Source of the DNA: Verrucomicrobiota bacterium | GTDB taxonomy: Bacteria; Verrucomicrobiota; Verrucomicrobiia; Verrucomicrobiales; DEV007 | NCBI GenBank assembly: GCA_013152075.1 | Contig: JAADHD010000427.1 | Span: 1-7,303 of the forward strand | DNA length: 7,303 nucleotides | Reading direction: 5' to 3' | Shown here: positions 1 through 5,701 of the stretch, one piece after another | Position numbering within the stretch: position 1 is the first letter of the stretch | How the letters are laid out: each line of letters opens with the position of its first letter | Notes under the pieces: model-generated | What the model saw: the letters and a program-made list of their open reading frames with translations, nothing else | Databases searched by the model: none | Told to the model about the DNA's origin: nothing | Translations under genes and position numbers: made by a program

Positions 1-199
1 CAACAGCCTTCACAGGCAATTCATTCACCGACCCCTGAGCTCGGGATTGATTTACAAACGAATCACCATTCAACAAAACCAGGCTGATCGATACTGCCGC
101 AAAAAAACGCAGTCCCTCGGTTTTCCGAGATCTGAAGACCCATCCTCTTCCGGAAACACTTTCCGATTGGTCAGCAAAGATCGACTGCTCAGAACTCAC
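1..199 (-). CDS. Exported or membrane-anchored protein, N-terminal 66 residues only (runs off left edge)
   Basis: This reading frame opens with a GTG that overlaps the end of the upstream gene by 11 bp and stays open to the window edge. The 66 visible residues start MSSEQSIFAD. A basic stretch around residues 24-31 (RSRKTEGLR) leads into a hydrophobic segment at about 32-45 (FFAAVSISLVLLNG), then a polar stretch containing ARAQ-like residues (SRAQG, 52-56). This fits an uncleaved signal anchor, or a signal peptide preceded by an unusually long cytoplasmic N-terminus. No catalytic domain is visible, so I assign no function. The tight overlap implies translational coupling to the small membrane protein and membership of the sigma-factor operon. 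In many bacteria the third gene of such operons encodes a periplasmic protease or other envelope protein, but nothing here proves that. The GTG is the only plausible start seen near the overlap; no Shine-Dalgarno sequence precedes it. Confidence 0.55.
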   Translation of the reverse strand, partial: MSSEQSIFADQSESVSGRGWVFRSRKTEGLRFFAAVSISLVLLNGDSFVNQSRAQGSVNELPVKAV

Positions 200-620
200 G
201 CAAAAAGGATTTAATTCCGGCTGGCACAATGCTCTCATTAGAAGATTTTTCATCACCCAACACAGGGACTTTGGATGAACCCACGCCATATACCACAGTG
301 GTAGATTGCTCACCTTGCGATCCGTTATTCGCCTGATAATCCTCACCCCCTACTCGGAAAAAGAGCCCGATCATCACCGTTGCGTATGCCAGTCCTGCCA
401 AATAGACGCGTTTGCGAGTTCCCACTCCCCAGAACCAGGTTTCCACTCGATCCCAGAACAAACTCCACGCCGAGCGTTGCATGATCTCCACCCGTTGACG
501 GTCATGCAGATCATCCAAAAAGCGTTCATAAAACCCCTCGGGAGGCTGTTCATAACGCTTTAGATGAAGAAGTTTCTCCACCTGATCGTATTTTTGCTCT
601 TCTGCTTCTTCTGACTTCAT
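189..620 (-). CDS. Small single-pass membrane protein next to ECF sigma gene; candidate anti-sigma factor
   Basis: A 143-residue protein with one predicted transmembrane helix at about 71-88 (VYLAGLAYATVMIGLFF). The N-terminal 70 residues are highly charged and carry the string LKRYEQPPEGFYERF (20-34), then a likely helical segment (FLDDLHDRQRVEIM). The C-terminal 55 residues are polar, Gly/Ser-rich and of low complexity. I recall the KRYEQPP-x-G-[FY] motif from Verrucomicrobiota proteins encoded beside sigma factors; this is memory, not a search. The gene lies 101 bp downstream of an ECF sigma gene in the same direction. The topology (cytosolic N-domain, one helix, outer tail) matches membrane anti-sigma factors, so I infer that it sequesters that sigma factor. 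There is no recognisable zinc-binding HxxxCxxC motif of the ZAS type, so it would be a different class. The ATG at 620 is used because a stop lies upstream in frame. Confidence 0.75.
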   Translation of the reverse strand: MKSEEAEEQKYDQVEKLLHLKRYEQPPEGFYERFLDDLHDRQRVEIMQRSAWSLFWDRVETWFWGVGTRKRVYLAGLAYATVMIGLFFRVGGEDYQANNGSQGEQSTTVVYGVGSSKVPVLGDEKSSNESIVPAGIKSFLREF

Positions 621-721
621 AACCGGGATAAGTAAGTCGTTGATGATCTCCTGTCGATGCCTTCCAGCGCGCTTTTACCGCTATAAAAACAAATTAAAAT
701 CTGTTTGTACTCTTCTATGCT

Positions 722-1327
722 CTATTTTCGAAATTCTTCCAGATAATTTTGCAATTGCCTATGAGCATAAAACAGTCTGGACCTCACGGTTCCCTCTGAT
801 ACTCCAAGGATTTTACTAATTTCAGCATGTGGCATTCCTTGAATGTCAAACATGGTCACCACTGCTCTATGGTCATCTGACAGCTCTTGCAGGGCTATGT
901 TCAATCTTTCCTGTAGTTCCGTAATGTTCACTTCCCTGACCGGATCACTTTTCGACGTCGCTTCGATGAAATCGGGATCCCGTTCGATCGCCATATCGAC
1001 ATCATCAAGACTCATGGTCCTGCGTCGCCCACGTTTTTTCAGGAAATTTAAAGTCATATTCACCGAAATCGAGTAGATCCAGGTGTAAAACGTAGATTTC
1101 TCCTGAAATCGCTTCAGTGAGCGATAAGCCTTGGCAAACACATCCTGCAGGACATCATGAGTGTCCTCGTGATTGGAAGTCATGTGATACACCAGCCCAT
1201 AGAGTCTGGGAGTGTATTTCACCACCAGCTCGTCGAAGGCAACCGTATCCCCATTACGAGCACGCGCCACCAGCCCCTTGTCTTCGTCTGGCTTACGTTT
1301 CTTTTGAGGATTTTTCTTCGATTTCAT
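722..1327 (-). CDS. ECF-type RNA polymerase sigma factor (sigma-70 family, region 2 + region 4)
   Basis: A 201-residue extracytoplasmic-function sigma factor that directs RNA polymerase to a dedicated promoter set. After a lysine-rich N-terminus (1-17), region 2 spans roughly 19-103. It includes the core-binding segment DVLQDVFAKAYRSLKRF (58-74) and the -10-recognising TFYTWIYSISVNMTLNFLKKR (79-99). A variable acidic linker (about 105-135) follows. Region 4 is at about 138-197, with the helix-turn-helix MPHAEISKILGVSEGTVRSR (165-184) that contacts the -35 element. Region 3 is absent, as expected for ECF factors. I place the start at the ATG at 1327. A GTG at 1378 would add 17 residues (VLFAVLYRSS...) unlike typical ECF N-termini. 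The gene precedes a small transmembrane protein that is a candidate anti-sigma partner. The operon may be self-activated, but I see no convincing promoter in 1328-1441. Confidence 0.93.
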   Translation of the reverse strand: MKSKKNPQKKRKPDEDKGLVARARNGDTVAFDELVVKYTPRLYGLVYHMTSNHEDTHDVLQDVFAKAYRSLKRFQEKSTFYTWIYSISVNMTLNFLKKRGRRRTMSLDDVDMAIERDPDFIEATSKSDPVREVNITELQERLNIALQELSDDHRAVVTMFDIQGMPHAEISKILGVSEGTVRSRLFYAHRQLQNYLEEFRK

Positions 1328-1406
1328 CCAGACAGTCGATCCATCACTACTGGAGCGATAAAGGACAGCAAACAACACTCAACTCGACACAAACTCAATA
1401 CCAAAT

Positions 1407-1439
1407 TAATTCCTAATTCCTAATTCTTAATTCTTAATC
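1407..1439. repeat. Tandem 7-bp repeat, TAATTCC/TAATTCT type (family A)
   Basis: Four full units and one partial unit of the heptamer TAATTCC or TAATTCT run without interruption from 1407. They occupy the gap between the end of folB (stop at 1442) and the sigma gene. The array begins 3 bp beyond the folB stop codon. The same heptamer recurs at 3482-3537, 4339-4356 and 4406-4425. Confidence 0.9.
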
Positions 1440-1441
1440 CC

Positions 1442-1801
1442 TCACTCTCGCTCCACACACACCGTCACCGAAACAAAATCGGTGTCAGGCAAAATATACT
1501 TCTTCACCTTCACCTCAACCGCCTCTACTCCCTCGAAATCGAGCACGGCTCCGGCGACATCCTCCGCCAGAGTTTCGATCAAACGTCGACTTCCCGTTTC
1601 GGCAACTGCCTGCACCTGCATAGCCACTTGATGGTAATCGATCGTCTTCGTTATATCATCCGACAAACCCTGTAACGAATCAGCAGGATGAATGATCAAA
1701 TCCACCCTGAGCTCCTGCGCGCTCTCCCTCTCCTCATCGGGAACTCCCACATGGGCAGAAATTCGTAAGCCCCTTATTTCAATCTTGTCACAATGCTTCA
1801 T
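1442..1801 (-). CDS. folB: Dihydroneopterin aldolase FolB
   Basis: A 119-residue cytosolic enzyme that cleaves 7,8-dihydroneopterin to 6-hydroxymethyl-7,8-dihydropterin and glycolaldehyde in folate synthesis. Length and motif order match the family. IRGLRISAHVGVPDEERE (9-26) contains the glutamate equivalent to Glu22 of the S. aureus enzyme (here E24). TIDYHQVAM (53-61) supplies the conserved Tyr (Y56). RRLIETLAEDVA (72-83) supplies the substrate-anchoring Glu (E76). VKVKKYILPD (97-106) supplies the catalytic lysine (K101). In many homologues Pro follows that Lys; here it is Tyr. The start is the ATG at 1801. A longer frame back to 1861 would overlap the dciA coding region and add 20 residues with no family counterpart. 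It lies 16 bp downstream of dciA, so the two are probably cotranscribed. No other folate gene is in the window, and no Shine-Dalgarno sequence is evident. Confidence 0.92.
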   Translation of the reverse strand: MKHCDKIEIRGLRISAHVGVPDEERESAQELRVDLIIHPADSLQGLSDDITKTIDYHQVAMQVQAVAETGSRRLIETLAEDVAGAVLDFEGVEAVEVKVKKYILPDTDFVSVTVCVERE

Positions 1802-1817
1802 ACGTAAATTGTTGTAA

Positions 1818-2198
1818 TCACCCAATTCGAAAATCGATATCCACGATATTATCGCTACCAAAACGCTCCTGCATCTTGGCCAGAATCGCGCCCTTCATCT
1901 GCTGAGCCAACACGTAATGAATAGACGGTTGTAAAACCTGCACGATAAGAACCTTGCGCCGCACTTCAAGCGGTTGCGCATTATTGGCAATGTTGTCTCC
2001 CACCACTTCCGCCCAAGCCGCAACCATGGCCTCCTGATCACAGCGACGATCCAGGCCCAGATCTTTCAAAGTTGAGGCCATCACATCACCCACCGGCCGG
2101 CTGAAATTCGACAGATCTTCAGGCTCCCAGATCCCCCGCCAGGCGGCAAGCAAGCTGTCCTTCTTTGATCTTACCCGCCGATTCCTCATTCTACTCAT
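1818..2198 (-). CDS. dciA: DciA-like protein (DUF721), probable replicative helicase loader/operator
   Basis: A 126-residue protein. The N-terminus is very basic (MSRMRNRRVRSKK). The DUF721 domain spans about 36-124 and shows the family pattern: VAAWAEVVGDNIANNAQP (59-76, the W-x3-VG-x2-[IL]A core), then RKVLIVQVLQPSIHYVLAQQ (81-100, the strand plus [WY]-x2-[EQ]L-like segment), ending with a predicted strand IVDIDFRIG. DciA proteins assist loading of the DnaB helicase in bacteria lacking DnaC or DnaI, and the DUF721 fold resembles KH-type nucleic-acid binders. Assignment to the family is good; the helicase-loading role is inferred from family knowledge. The basic N-terminus may bind DNA. An alternative start is the ATG at 2189 (fourth residue). 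folB follows after 16 bp. The gene lies downstream of the ferredoxin terminator and so probably has its own promoter. Confidence 0.85.
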   Translation of the reverse strand: MSRMRNRRVRSKKDSLLAAWRGIWEPEDLSNFSRPVGDVMASTLKDLGLDRRCDQEAMVAAWAEVVGDNIANNAQPLEVRRKVLIVQVLQPSIHYVLAQQMKGAILAKMQERFGSDNIVDIDFRIG

Positions 2199-2206
2199 AA
2201 TATACC
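2199..2206 (-). promoter_or_regulatory. Possible extended -10 element abutting the dciA start
   Basis: On the minus strand the bases directly before the dciA ATG read TGGTATATT, an extended -10 form (TG-N-TATATT). No good -35 lies upstream. Transcription from it would start around 2192, just before the second in-frame ATG at 2189, giving an almost leaderless message. This is an inference from pattern only, but some promoter is expected between the terminator at 2232-2265 and the gene. Confidence 0.3.
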
Positions 2207-2231
2207 ACTCGAAACCTCTTCACCCAGACAT

Positions 2232-2265
2232 AAAAAAACCGCACCAGTCAAACTCGTGCGGTTTT
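2232..2265 (-). terminator. Rho-independent terminator of the ferredoxin gene
   Basis: On the minus strand an AAAACCGCAC arm (2265-2256), an 11-nt loop and a GTGCGGTTTT arm (2244-2235) form a perfect 10-bp stem, followed by further T residues for a run of seven (2238-2232). It lies 28 bp past the ferredoxin stop. The run of T lies on the minus-strand side only, so it mainly serves the leftward transcript. Confidence 0.9.
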
Positions 2266-2293
2266 CAAAATGAAATTTATAACAATGTCGAAC

Positions 2294-2530
2294 TCAATCG
2301 CTACCATTATCGCCAATCGCCTCGACCGGGCAACCTTCCATAGCTTCTTCACACAAAGCCTTCTCTTCATCATTCTCAGGCTGTTTATATACGTATGAAT
2401 AGCCCCCGTCTTCGTTACGGGTAAAGTTTTCAGAAGCGGTCTCACGACACAAGTCACAATCAATGCACTGGTCGTCTACAAAAAACTCCCCGTCTACGTT
2501 ATCAGAATATTTATCTTCTATTTCAGCCAT
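2294..2530 (-). CDS. Single-cluster 4Fe-4S ferredoxin
   Basis: A 78-residue acidic electron carrier. Cluster ligands are visible as C22-x2-C25-x2-C28 (CIDCDLC) and, after the usual central insert, C67-P (GCPVEAI). This is the arrangement of monocluster ferredoxins in which the second cluster has been lost. An additional cysteine, C60, sits where some monocluster ferredoxins carry a disulfide partner, but there is no obvious second free Cys beyond the four ligands. The middle (DGGYSYVYKQPE) replaces the second binding motif. The start is the ATG at 2530. Reading back to 2668 would add 46 residues rich in hydrophobic and basic positions that run through the promoter region and do not look like ferredoxin. 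A sigma-70-like promoter lies just upstream and a strong terminator downstream, so it is probably monocistronic. The redox partner cannot be told from this neighbourhood. Confidence 0.92.
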   Translation of the reverse strand: MAEIEDKYSDNVDGEFFVDDQCIDCDLCRETASENFTRNEDGGYSYVYKQPENDEEKALCEEAMEGCPVEAIGDNGSD

Positions 2531-2555
2531 ATCGACTCGATTTAAATTCGCTTGG

Positions 2556-2583
2556 ATAATAGTGTTATTCCCCGCCCATGCAA
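2556..2583 (-). promoter_or_regulatory. Sigma-70-like promoter for the ferredoxin gene
   Basis: On the minus strand TTGCAT (2583-2578) and TATTAT (2561-2556) are separated by 16 bp. This would start transcription near 2549 and give a leader of about 19 nt before the ATG at 2530. The match to the -35 and -10 consensus is good, but it rests on pattern only. Confidence 0.5.
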
Positions 2584-2618
2584 CGCCTTTTTTTGTTCCG
2601 CTTGATCTTTCTGTAATA

Positions 2619-2624
2619 TATAAT
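2619..2624 (+). promoter_or_regulatory. Possible -10 element for thiG
   Basis: A perfect TATAAT hexamer lies 75 bp before the thiG ATG in the divergent gap between the ferredoxin gene and thiG. The -35 region at the usual spacing (TTCCGC, 2596-2601) is poor. I saw no thiamin pyrophosphate riboswitch core in the leader. Confidence 0.35.
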
Positions 2625-2698
2625 AGTGGCAAGAAACTCATCGCAGGCCACCTTGCTTGATTATCCATCCGCTTGAATTAGCAGCACACTTATCACCC

Positions 2699-3490
2699 AT
2701 GCCTTCCTCACTTCAGATCGCAGACCGCACATTCCAGTCCCGCCTATTCCTGGGAACCGGAAAATTCTCCTCCAATGAATCCATGAGGGACGGCCTCGAA
2801 GCTTCTGGCACCGAAGTGGTCACCGTAGCCCTGCGCCGCGCCGACCTTAGCGGCAATGCCGACCCTTACGCCAACATCCTGGAGTTTATCGACCCTGAAA
2901 AATACCTACTTCTCCCCAATACCTCCGGGGCCGCCACTGCCGACGAAGCCGTTCGGCTCGCACGACTAGCACTAGCCGCCGGTCTTCCCAATTGGATAAA
3001 ACTCGAAATCCACCCCGACCCCACCTATTTACTGCCCGATCCGATCGAAACCCTGGCCGCTGCCGAGATTCTGGTTAAAGAGGGATTCACCGTGCTCCCC
3101 TACATCAACGCCGACCCCGTTCTGGCCAAACGCCTACAAGATGTGGGAACGGCAACCGTCATGCCCCTGGGCTCGCCGATCGGCTCCAACCAAGGCCTCG
3201 AAACCCGCCGACAACTGGAAATCATCATCGAGCAAGCCACCGTCCCTGTTGTTGTCGATGCCGGACTGGGCGCCCCTTCCCACGCCGCCGCCGCCATGGA
3301 ATTGGGCGCCGATGCCGTGCTCGTAAACACCGCCATCGCCATCTCTCCAAAACCCTCTGATACCGCAAGAGCATTCAAATTGGCAACCGAAGCCGGCCGG
3401 ATCGCCTGGGAAACCGGCCTGCCCGAAGCACAAAACACCGCTTCCGCCACCAGCCCCCTGACATCTTTCCTCTACGAAAAAAATTCCTAA
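2699..3490 (+). CDS. thiG: Thiazole synthase ThiG
   Basis: A 263-residue TIM-barrel enzyme that builds the thiazole phosphate of thiamin from 1-deoxy-D-xylulose 5-phosphate, dehydroglycine and ThiS thiocarboxylate. Diagnostic segments occur in order: RLFLGTGKF (15-23), LLLPNTSGAATADEAV (70-85), NWIKLEI (98-104) with the lysine that forms the imine with the sugar phosphate (K101), VLPYINADPVLAKRL (132-146), VMPLGSPIGSNQGL (154-167), and the phosphate-binding VVVDAGLGAPSHAAAAMELG followed by DAVLVNTAIA. Length is normal. The start is the ATG at 2699, a good family N-terminus; a TTG at 2657 would add 14 residues. No Shine-Dalgarno sequence precedes it. The last two codons and the TAA stop lie within a TAATTCC repeat array. 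ThiS, ThiH or ThiO and other thiamin genes are not next to it, so the sulfur carrier and glycine oxidase must be elsewhere. Confidence 0.96.
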   Translation: MPSSLQIADRTFQSRLFLGTGKFSSNESMRDGLEASGTEVVTVALRRADLSGNADPYANILEFIDPEKYLLLPNTSGAATADEAVRLARLALAAGLPNWIKLEIHPDPTYLLPDPIETLAAAEILVKEGFTVLPYINADPVLAKRLQDVGTATVMPLGSPIGSNQGLETRRQLEIIIEQATVPVVVDAGLGAPSHAAAAMELGADAVLVNTAIAISPKPSDTARAFKLATEAGRIAWETGLPEAQNTASATSPLTSFLYEKNS

Positions 3491-3537
3491 TTCCTAATTC
3501 CTAAATTCTTAATTTCCAATTCCTAATTCCTAATTCA
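3482..3537. repeat. Degenerate TAATTCC tandem array (family A)
   Basis: About eight copies of the 7-bp TAATTCC/TAATTCT motif, some with an extra A or T, fill the gap from the end of thiG to the GTG of the next gene. The first units encode the thiG C-terminus and supply its TAA stop (3488-3490). Confidence 0.88.
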
Positions 3538-3541
3538 CCTA

Positions 3542-4327
3542 GTGCCCCTGCTCAGCGTCCAGAACCTGAACATCACCAAAACCAGATCAAATCGCTGGTT
3601 GCGACCTCAAAACGCCAACGAAAAACTGATTGATCAGGTCAGTTTCGACATTGAAGAAAACCAGTGCCTGAGCCTGGTAGGTGAGCAACACAGTGGCAAA
3701 ATGCCGCTCACTCTGGCCCTGCTGCGACTGCACCCCGTTTCCTCGGGATCAATCGAATATCGGGGACAAAATATTCTGGCCATGAAAAAAAGCCACTTCC
3801 GGAAATGCCTTGGAGAAATCCAGGTGGTGTTCCCAGACGGTTTTTCCGCCCTGAACCCCCATCATTCCGTCACCAAACTATTGAGTGAACCCCTGCTAGT
3901 CCACTTCCCTCATCTCACCGCCTCCGAAAAAGAACACCGCATCGACTACGCCATGCAATTGACAGGCTTGACTGGAAACTTGAGTAAGCTCTGGCCCGAC
4001 GAGCTCGATCCCGGCCAACGCATCCGAGTCGCCATTGCCAGAGCGCTCATCGCCGAGCCCCGCTTACTCATTTGCCACGACCTTGCCAACGGACTGGATA
4101 CCCCCGTTCAGGCAGCAATTCTCAATCTTCTGAGCGATATTCAAAGCACCTTGAATCTCTCCCTATTATTTGTGACACATGATCTTGCGATAGCCGATCA
4201 CATGAGTGACCATGTGCTGATTCTCCACCGGGGCAGCATTGTAGAATCCGGCACCCCGGAAGAAATCGTTCACTACCCCAAACACAGCTATACCCGCAAA
4301 CTCGTCGCCTCAACGACCACCATGTAA
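3542..4327 (+). CDS. OppF/YejF-like ABC transporter ATP-binding protein with degenerate catalytic motifs
   Basis: A 261-residue protein resembling the nucleotide-binding subunit of oligopeptide or microcin C importers, especially the second half of YejF. Landmarks are the N-terminal insert before LIDQVSFDI (29-37), FSALNP (101-106), VHFPHLTASEKEHR (119-132), and the OppF-type tail EEIVHYPKHSYTRKLV. The catalytic motifs depart from consensus. Walker A reads GEQHSGKM (47-54), with M54 instead of Ser/Thr and H50 instead of Gly. The Q-loop Gln is P98. The LSGGQ signature reads LDPGQ (154-158). Walker B plus catalytic Glu reads CHDLANGLD (177-185), giving H178 and D179 in place of Asp and Glu. K53 and the H-loop histidine (H212) remain. 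There is no stop or frameshift. The start is a GTG abutting the repeat array, and MPLLSVQNLNI is a normal family N-terminus. No permease or binding protein is adjacent. It could be a pseudo-ATPase or an early-stage decaying gene. Confidence 0.85.
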   Translation: MPLLSVQNLNITKTRSNRWLRPQNANEKLIDQVSFDIEENQCLSLVGEQHSGKMPLTLALLRLHPVSSGSIEYRGQNILAMKKSHFRKCLGEIQVVFPDGFSALNPHHSVTKLLSEPLLVHFPHLTASEKEHRIDYAMQLTGLTGNLSKLWPDELDPGQRIRVAIARALIAEPRLLICHDLANGLDTPVQAAILNLLSDIQSTLNLSLLFVTHDLAIADHMSDHVLILHRGSIVESGTPEEIVHYPKHSYTRKLVASTTTM

Positions 4328-4338
4328 AAAAAGCCCCC

Positions 4339-4425
4339 AATTCCTAATTTTTAATTGTCATCACTTCGTTCAGACTGTCTCACCCGCGTTGCGGCCTCGG
4401 CTCCCAATTCTTAATTCTTAATTCT
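4339..4425. repeat. Two short TAATTCY arrays flanking a 49-bp unique spacer (family A)
   Basis: Two copies of a CCCAATTC[CT]TAATT... motif (4339-4356 and 4406-4425) lie between the ABC protein gene and rodA, each made of the same heptamer as the arrays at 1407 and 3482. The sequence between them (4357-4405) is GC-richer and matches nothing else I can see in the window. No promoter for rodA is obvious in this 109-bp gap. Confidence 0.8.
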
Positions 4426-4436
4426 CACCCCCAACA

Positions 4437-5624
4437 GTGACTCCGCTTTTTCGAAAATTTCTTGGCATGAACTGGGTGCTGGTATTCACCATGCTGGGCC
4501 TGATCGTATTCGGAATTTTTTCGATCTATGGTGCCAGCTGGATGAGAGAGGATGCCAACCTTGCCAACAAATGGCGGGATCAGATCGTGTGGGTGTTAAT
4601 CGGATTATCGATCTTCTTTGTGGTCTCCCTGATTGATTACCAATGGGTCAAATGGGCAGCGGTTCCCTTTTATATAGGGGCTTTGATCCTGCTTATAATA
4701 GCAGAATTCAGAGGCGTCGAAGTTTATGGCACCCAGGGCTGGTTGCGCCTGCCCGGCGGCATCACCTTCCAGCCTTCCCAAGTAGCCATCGCCGCCGGCA
4801 TCGTCGCGCTTTCATTGGTGCTGAGTCACTTGCATAAATTACACCCCATTTTCCGCAACCACTTCCTGAGGGTGTTCGTCGCCGGCGTGGTCGGCGGCAT
4901 TCCCTTTCTGCTGGTCCTGAAATCCGGCGATCTCGGATCAGCCCTGGTGTGGGCCCCCGTCATTGGCGCCATGCTCCTGGTTGGCTCGATCCCATTTCGC
5001 TACCTCATCGTCATCGTGCTATCCGGCACCCTAGTCCTGCCATTCGCCTACTTTTTTGGCCTCAAGGACTACCAGAAAAAACGCATCACAGTGCAAATCG
5101 ACATGCTGATGGGGCGAGAGGTCGATATCCGCAATGAAGCCTATTCAGCTCATAACAACCTAATGGCTATTGGCAGCGGTGGCTGGGGAGGCAAGGGTTT
5201 CAAAAACCCGGACACCCTGAACTACAAAGGCTTCATTTCCAAAGACACCGCCATCACTGACTTCATTTTTCCAGTGCTTGCCGAGGAACACGGTTTTCGC
5301 GGCGCTTTCCTGATGCTATCAGCTTTCCTTCTGCTTCTGCTTCAAAGCCTTTTTGTGGCTTTTTACGCAAAAGACATGACAGGAAGATTGTTGGTTGTCG
5401 GCGTTGTTGCGCTCTTTTTTGCCCATATATTTCAAAATGTCGGCATGAATATACTGCTCATGCCCATCACCGGCATCCCCCTGCCCCTGATTAGTTACGG
5501 CGGCACCTTCATGGTAATGGTCTTGTTTTTACAGGGACTGGTGCAAAGCGTCTGGATTCATCGGCGTTCAGATTTACAGGAGCCTAAAGAAGCGAGTGGC
5601 ATGCAAATCGATCATCTTATCTGA
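4437..5624 (+). CDS. rodA: RodA-type SEDS peptidoglycan glycosyltransferase
   Basis: A 395-residue polytopic inner-membrane protein with about ten transmembrane helices, the first at about 13-33 and the second at about 50-66. SEDS proteins polymerise lipid II into glycan strands. RodA does this for cell elongation with a class B PBP. Family marks are TQGWLRLPGGITFQPS (99-114), GDLGSALVW in the periplasmic-side segment, IGSGGWGGKGF, the TDFIFPVLAEEHGFRGAF block with the catalytic aspartate (D275), and the C-terminal PITGIPLPLISYGGT signature. The usual PSE-x2-K element reads PSQVAI (113-118), so the conserved Glu and Lys are Q115 and I118. GVEVYGTQGW and the IRNEAYSAHNN loop also look divergent. 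The start is a GTG at 4437; an ATG at 4467 would remove ten residues. FtsW is the alternative paralogue, but the AEEHGFRGAF block and total length favour RodA. No mre or PBP gene is adjacent. Confidence 0.92.
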   Translation: MTPLFRKFLGMNWVLVFTMLGLIVFGIFSIYGASWMREDANLANKWRDQIVWVLIGLSIFFVVSLIDYQWVKWAAVPFYIGALILLIIAEFRGVEVYGTQGWLRLPGGITFQPSQVAIAAGIVALSLVLSHLHKLHPIFRNHFLRVFVAGVVGGIPFLLVLKSGDLGSALVWAPVIGAMLLVGSIPFRYLIVIVLSGTLVLPFAYFFGLKDYQKKRITVQIDMLMGREVDIRNEAYSAHNNLMAIGSGGWGGKGFKNPDTLNYKGFISKDTAITDFIFPVLAEEHGFRGAFLMLSAFLLLLLQSLFVAFYAKDMTGRLLVVGVVALFFAHIFQNVGMNILLMPITGIPLPLISYGGTFMVMVLFLQGLVQSVWIHRRSDLQEPKEASGMQIDHLI

Positions 5625-5649
5625 TGACTCTTCCGCCAGGCGAAAGAAG

Positions 5650-5685
5650 TTTTGAATTTTGAGTTGAGACTAGTGAGTTTTTCCC
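5650..5685. repeat. Copy of the GAATTTTGAGT-type repeat (family B)
   Basis: A single degenerate copy (GTTTTGAATTTTGAGTTG followed by AGACTAGTGAGTTTTT) lies 26 bp after the rodA stop. It matches the left arm of the repeat downstream of the phosphofructokinase gene (GGAGTTTTGAATTTTGAGTTG). A weak TTGAGA/TAACGA pair with 16-bp spacing (5664-5691) could serve as a promoter for the next gene, but the -10 match is poor. Confidence 0.75.
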
Positions 5686-5701
5686 TAACGATAGGCGATT
5701 C

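Noticed and set aside
1328..1441. ECF-type autoregulatory promoter (GGAATTA strings) before the sigma gene
   Set aside because: The GGAATTA strings are simply the reverse strand of the TAATTCC repeat and have no matching -10 at proper spacing.
1802..1861. 20-residue extension of FolB
   Set aside because: It lies within the coding end of dciA in another frame, and the family begins at the MKHCDKIEIRGL segment.
2531..2668. 46-residue N-terminal extension of the ferredoxin reading frame
   Set aside because: It runs through a good promoter and the divergent gap, and does not resemble ferredoxin; the ATG at 2530 gives a normal length.
2625..2698. TPP riboswitch before thiG
   Set aside because: The conserved CTGAGA and ACCTGA-type core segments are not present in the leader.
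3100..3450. Long antisense open frames opposite thiG
   Set aside because: They mirror the GC-rich codon pattern of thiG, encode Ala/Ser/Gly-rich strings without family features, and thiG itself is unambiguous.
3482..3537. CRISPR-like array
   Set aside because: The unit is only 7 bp, there are no unique spacers of even length, and no cas genes are nearby.
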